The notes beneath the pieces were generated by a model. It did not search any database, had not been told where the DNA came from, and was given only the letters and a program-made list of their open reading frames with translations. Positions 63,577-64,000 of a stretch of 64,000 nt of DNA are shown piece by piece. Each line of letters opens with the position of its first letter. Positions within the stretch are counted from its first letter, which is position 1. The translations under genes and the position numbers were made by a program. Source of the DNA: Anaerolineaceae bacterium UBA4890 (GTDB taxonomy: Bacteria > Chloroflexota > Anaerolineae > Anaerolineales > Anaerolineaceae). Where the stretch lies: assembly GCA_002399085.1 (NCBI GenBank), contig DHCY01000025.1, positions 1-64,000 on the forward strand, in the 5' to 3' direction.

Positions 63577-64000
63577 GGTTTCTGAAAGACCAGTACCACC
63601 CAGTCCGCGTCGGTCAGGGTATCAGCCAGCCTCAAGCCTTTGCTTTGCGCTGACTGGATCACGCCTTCTGCTTGTGTGTCCAGAATCCCGCCTAATACCA
63701 GCATTCCTCCTGGTGATACTGTATCTGCCAGCCCGGTTTCCAGCATTTTCACCAGGATATGAGCAAGAATGTTCGCCAGAACGACCGGTGCTTGGTTCAA
63801 ACCATCCGTGCGAGCCAGCACATCTGTGTGCGTGCCGACTTCAAAGATGATCCGATCCTTCATACCATTCAGGGCAGCGTTGCGTTCACATGAAGGGATG
63901 GCGATAGGGTCATAATCGACGCCCAAAACGCGGTATGCACCCAGGCGAACCGCAGCAATAGAAAGGATGCCGCTGCCACATCCAATGTCGAGCACGTTTT
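63573..64000 (-). CDS. prmA: Ribosomal protein L11 methyltransferase, 5' part missing
   Basis: The C-terminal 142 residues of a PrmA-type SAM methyltransferase that trimethylates ribosomal protein L11. Motif I reads VLDIGCGSGILSIAA, then GVDYDPIAI, and the catalytic-site block VLANILAHIL corresponds to NILA/NPPY-type motif IV. The final GLRLADTLTDADWVVLVF is as in the family. The start lies outside the window. Its stop overlaps the peptidase stop by four bases. Confidence 0.88.
   Translation of the reverse strand, partial: NVLDIGCGSGILSIAAVRLGAYRVLGVDYDPIAIPSCERNAALNGMKDRIIFEVGTHTDVLARTDGLNQAPVVLANILAHILVKMLETGLADTVSPGGMLVLGGILDTQAEGVIQSAQSKGLRLADTLTDADWVVLVFQKP

Overview
The window looks like a chromosome segment of a bacterium of the phylum Chloroflexota, most likely class Anaerolineae. 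This is inferred from the mix of GAF-rich histidine kinases, NBR1-type Ig lipoproteins with proline/threonine linkers, an acyl-ACP thioesterase, secreted proteins ending in a YLPxI tail, and a T-box ahead of pheST. No 16S rRNA or species marker is present, so the assignment is tentative. There is no integrase, transposase, CRISPR array or phage structural gene.

Layout. 1-240: tRNA-Val(CAC) and a small inverted repeat. 245-8440: an ArsC-like phosphatase and a signalling cluster: RsbU-type phosphatase, CheY-like regulator, a membrane/GAF/hybrid histidine kinase apparently split by a one-base frameshift, and a divergent GAF-PAS kinase. 8443-12678: birA and gyrA, whose 3' ends overlap, then an FHA membrane protein. 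12860-19765: a YvcK-like protein and the glycolytic genes gap, pgk and tpiA, interrupted by two NBR1-Ig lipoproteins. 19857-29822: a secreted protein, T-box-pheS-pheT, two DsrE-family proteins, nicotinate phosphoribosyltransferase, a DUF368 membrane protein, an acyl-ACP thioesterase, and a cupin/PadR pair. 60400-64000: a YitT-family protein, a GNAT acetyltransferase, an M23-like peptidase and a truncated prmA.

The unusual part is a block of about 30 kb at 30022-60222. It holds two divergent gene sets. The leftward set encodes a DUF4258-like protein, an actin/Hsp70-fold ATPase, a coiled-coil protein, a small radical-SAM protein, a second coiled-coil protein, a double AAA+ ATPase fused to a trypsin-like protease, a zinc-ribbon/vWA-like protein, a GTPase, a large GTPase-associated (GAP1-like) protein and a HerA/TraG-type ATPase. 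The rightward set encodes a NACHT-type NTPase, a divergent sigma-70 factor, an overlapping zinc anti-sigma factor, an unknown protein with a GxSxG-like loop, a zinc-ribbon membrane protein, a membrane-anchored SH3-like protein, a GTPase-like protein without a P-loop, two GTPases with an unusual GKD P-loop, and a second large protein paired with them. A convergent gene for a UBC/RWD-like protein closes the block.

Five intergenic sites in this block share one promoter architecture, TGTCACA-N16-ACA(T/A)AT, with AAAT or AATT at spacer positions 9-12. Each points at a downstream gene: two in tandem before the sigma gene, one before the DUF4258-like gene that heads the leftward set, one inside the leftward set, and one before the GKD GTPase pair. 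I infer that the sigma factor in the block drives its own operon and the rest of the system, held in check by its anti-sigma partner. The protein content (GTPases with GAP1-like partners, NACHT, AAA-protease, vWA, HerA) resembles the computationally described NTP-dependent prokaryotic conflict systems. The sigma-controlled regulon with actin-like, radical-SAM and UBC-like components is, as far as I know, not described.
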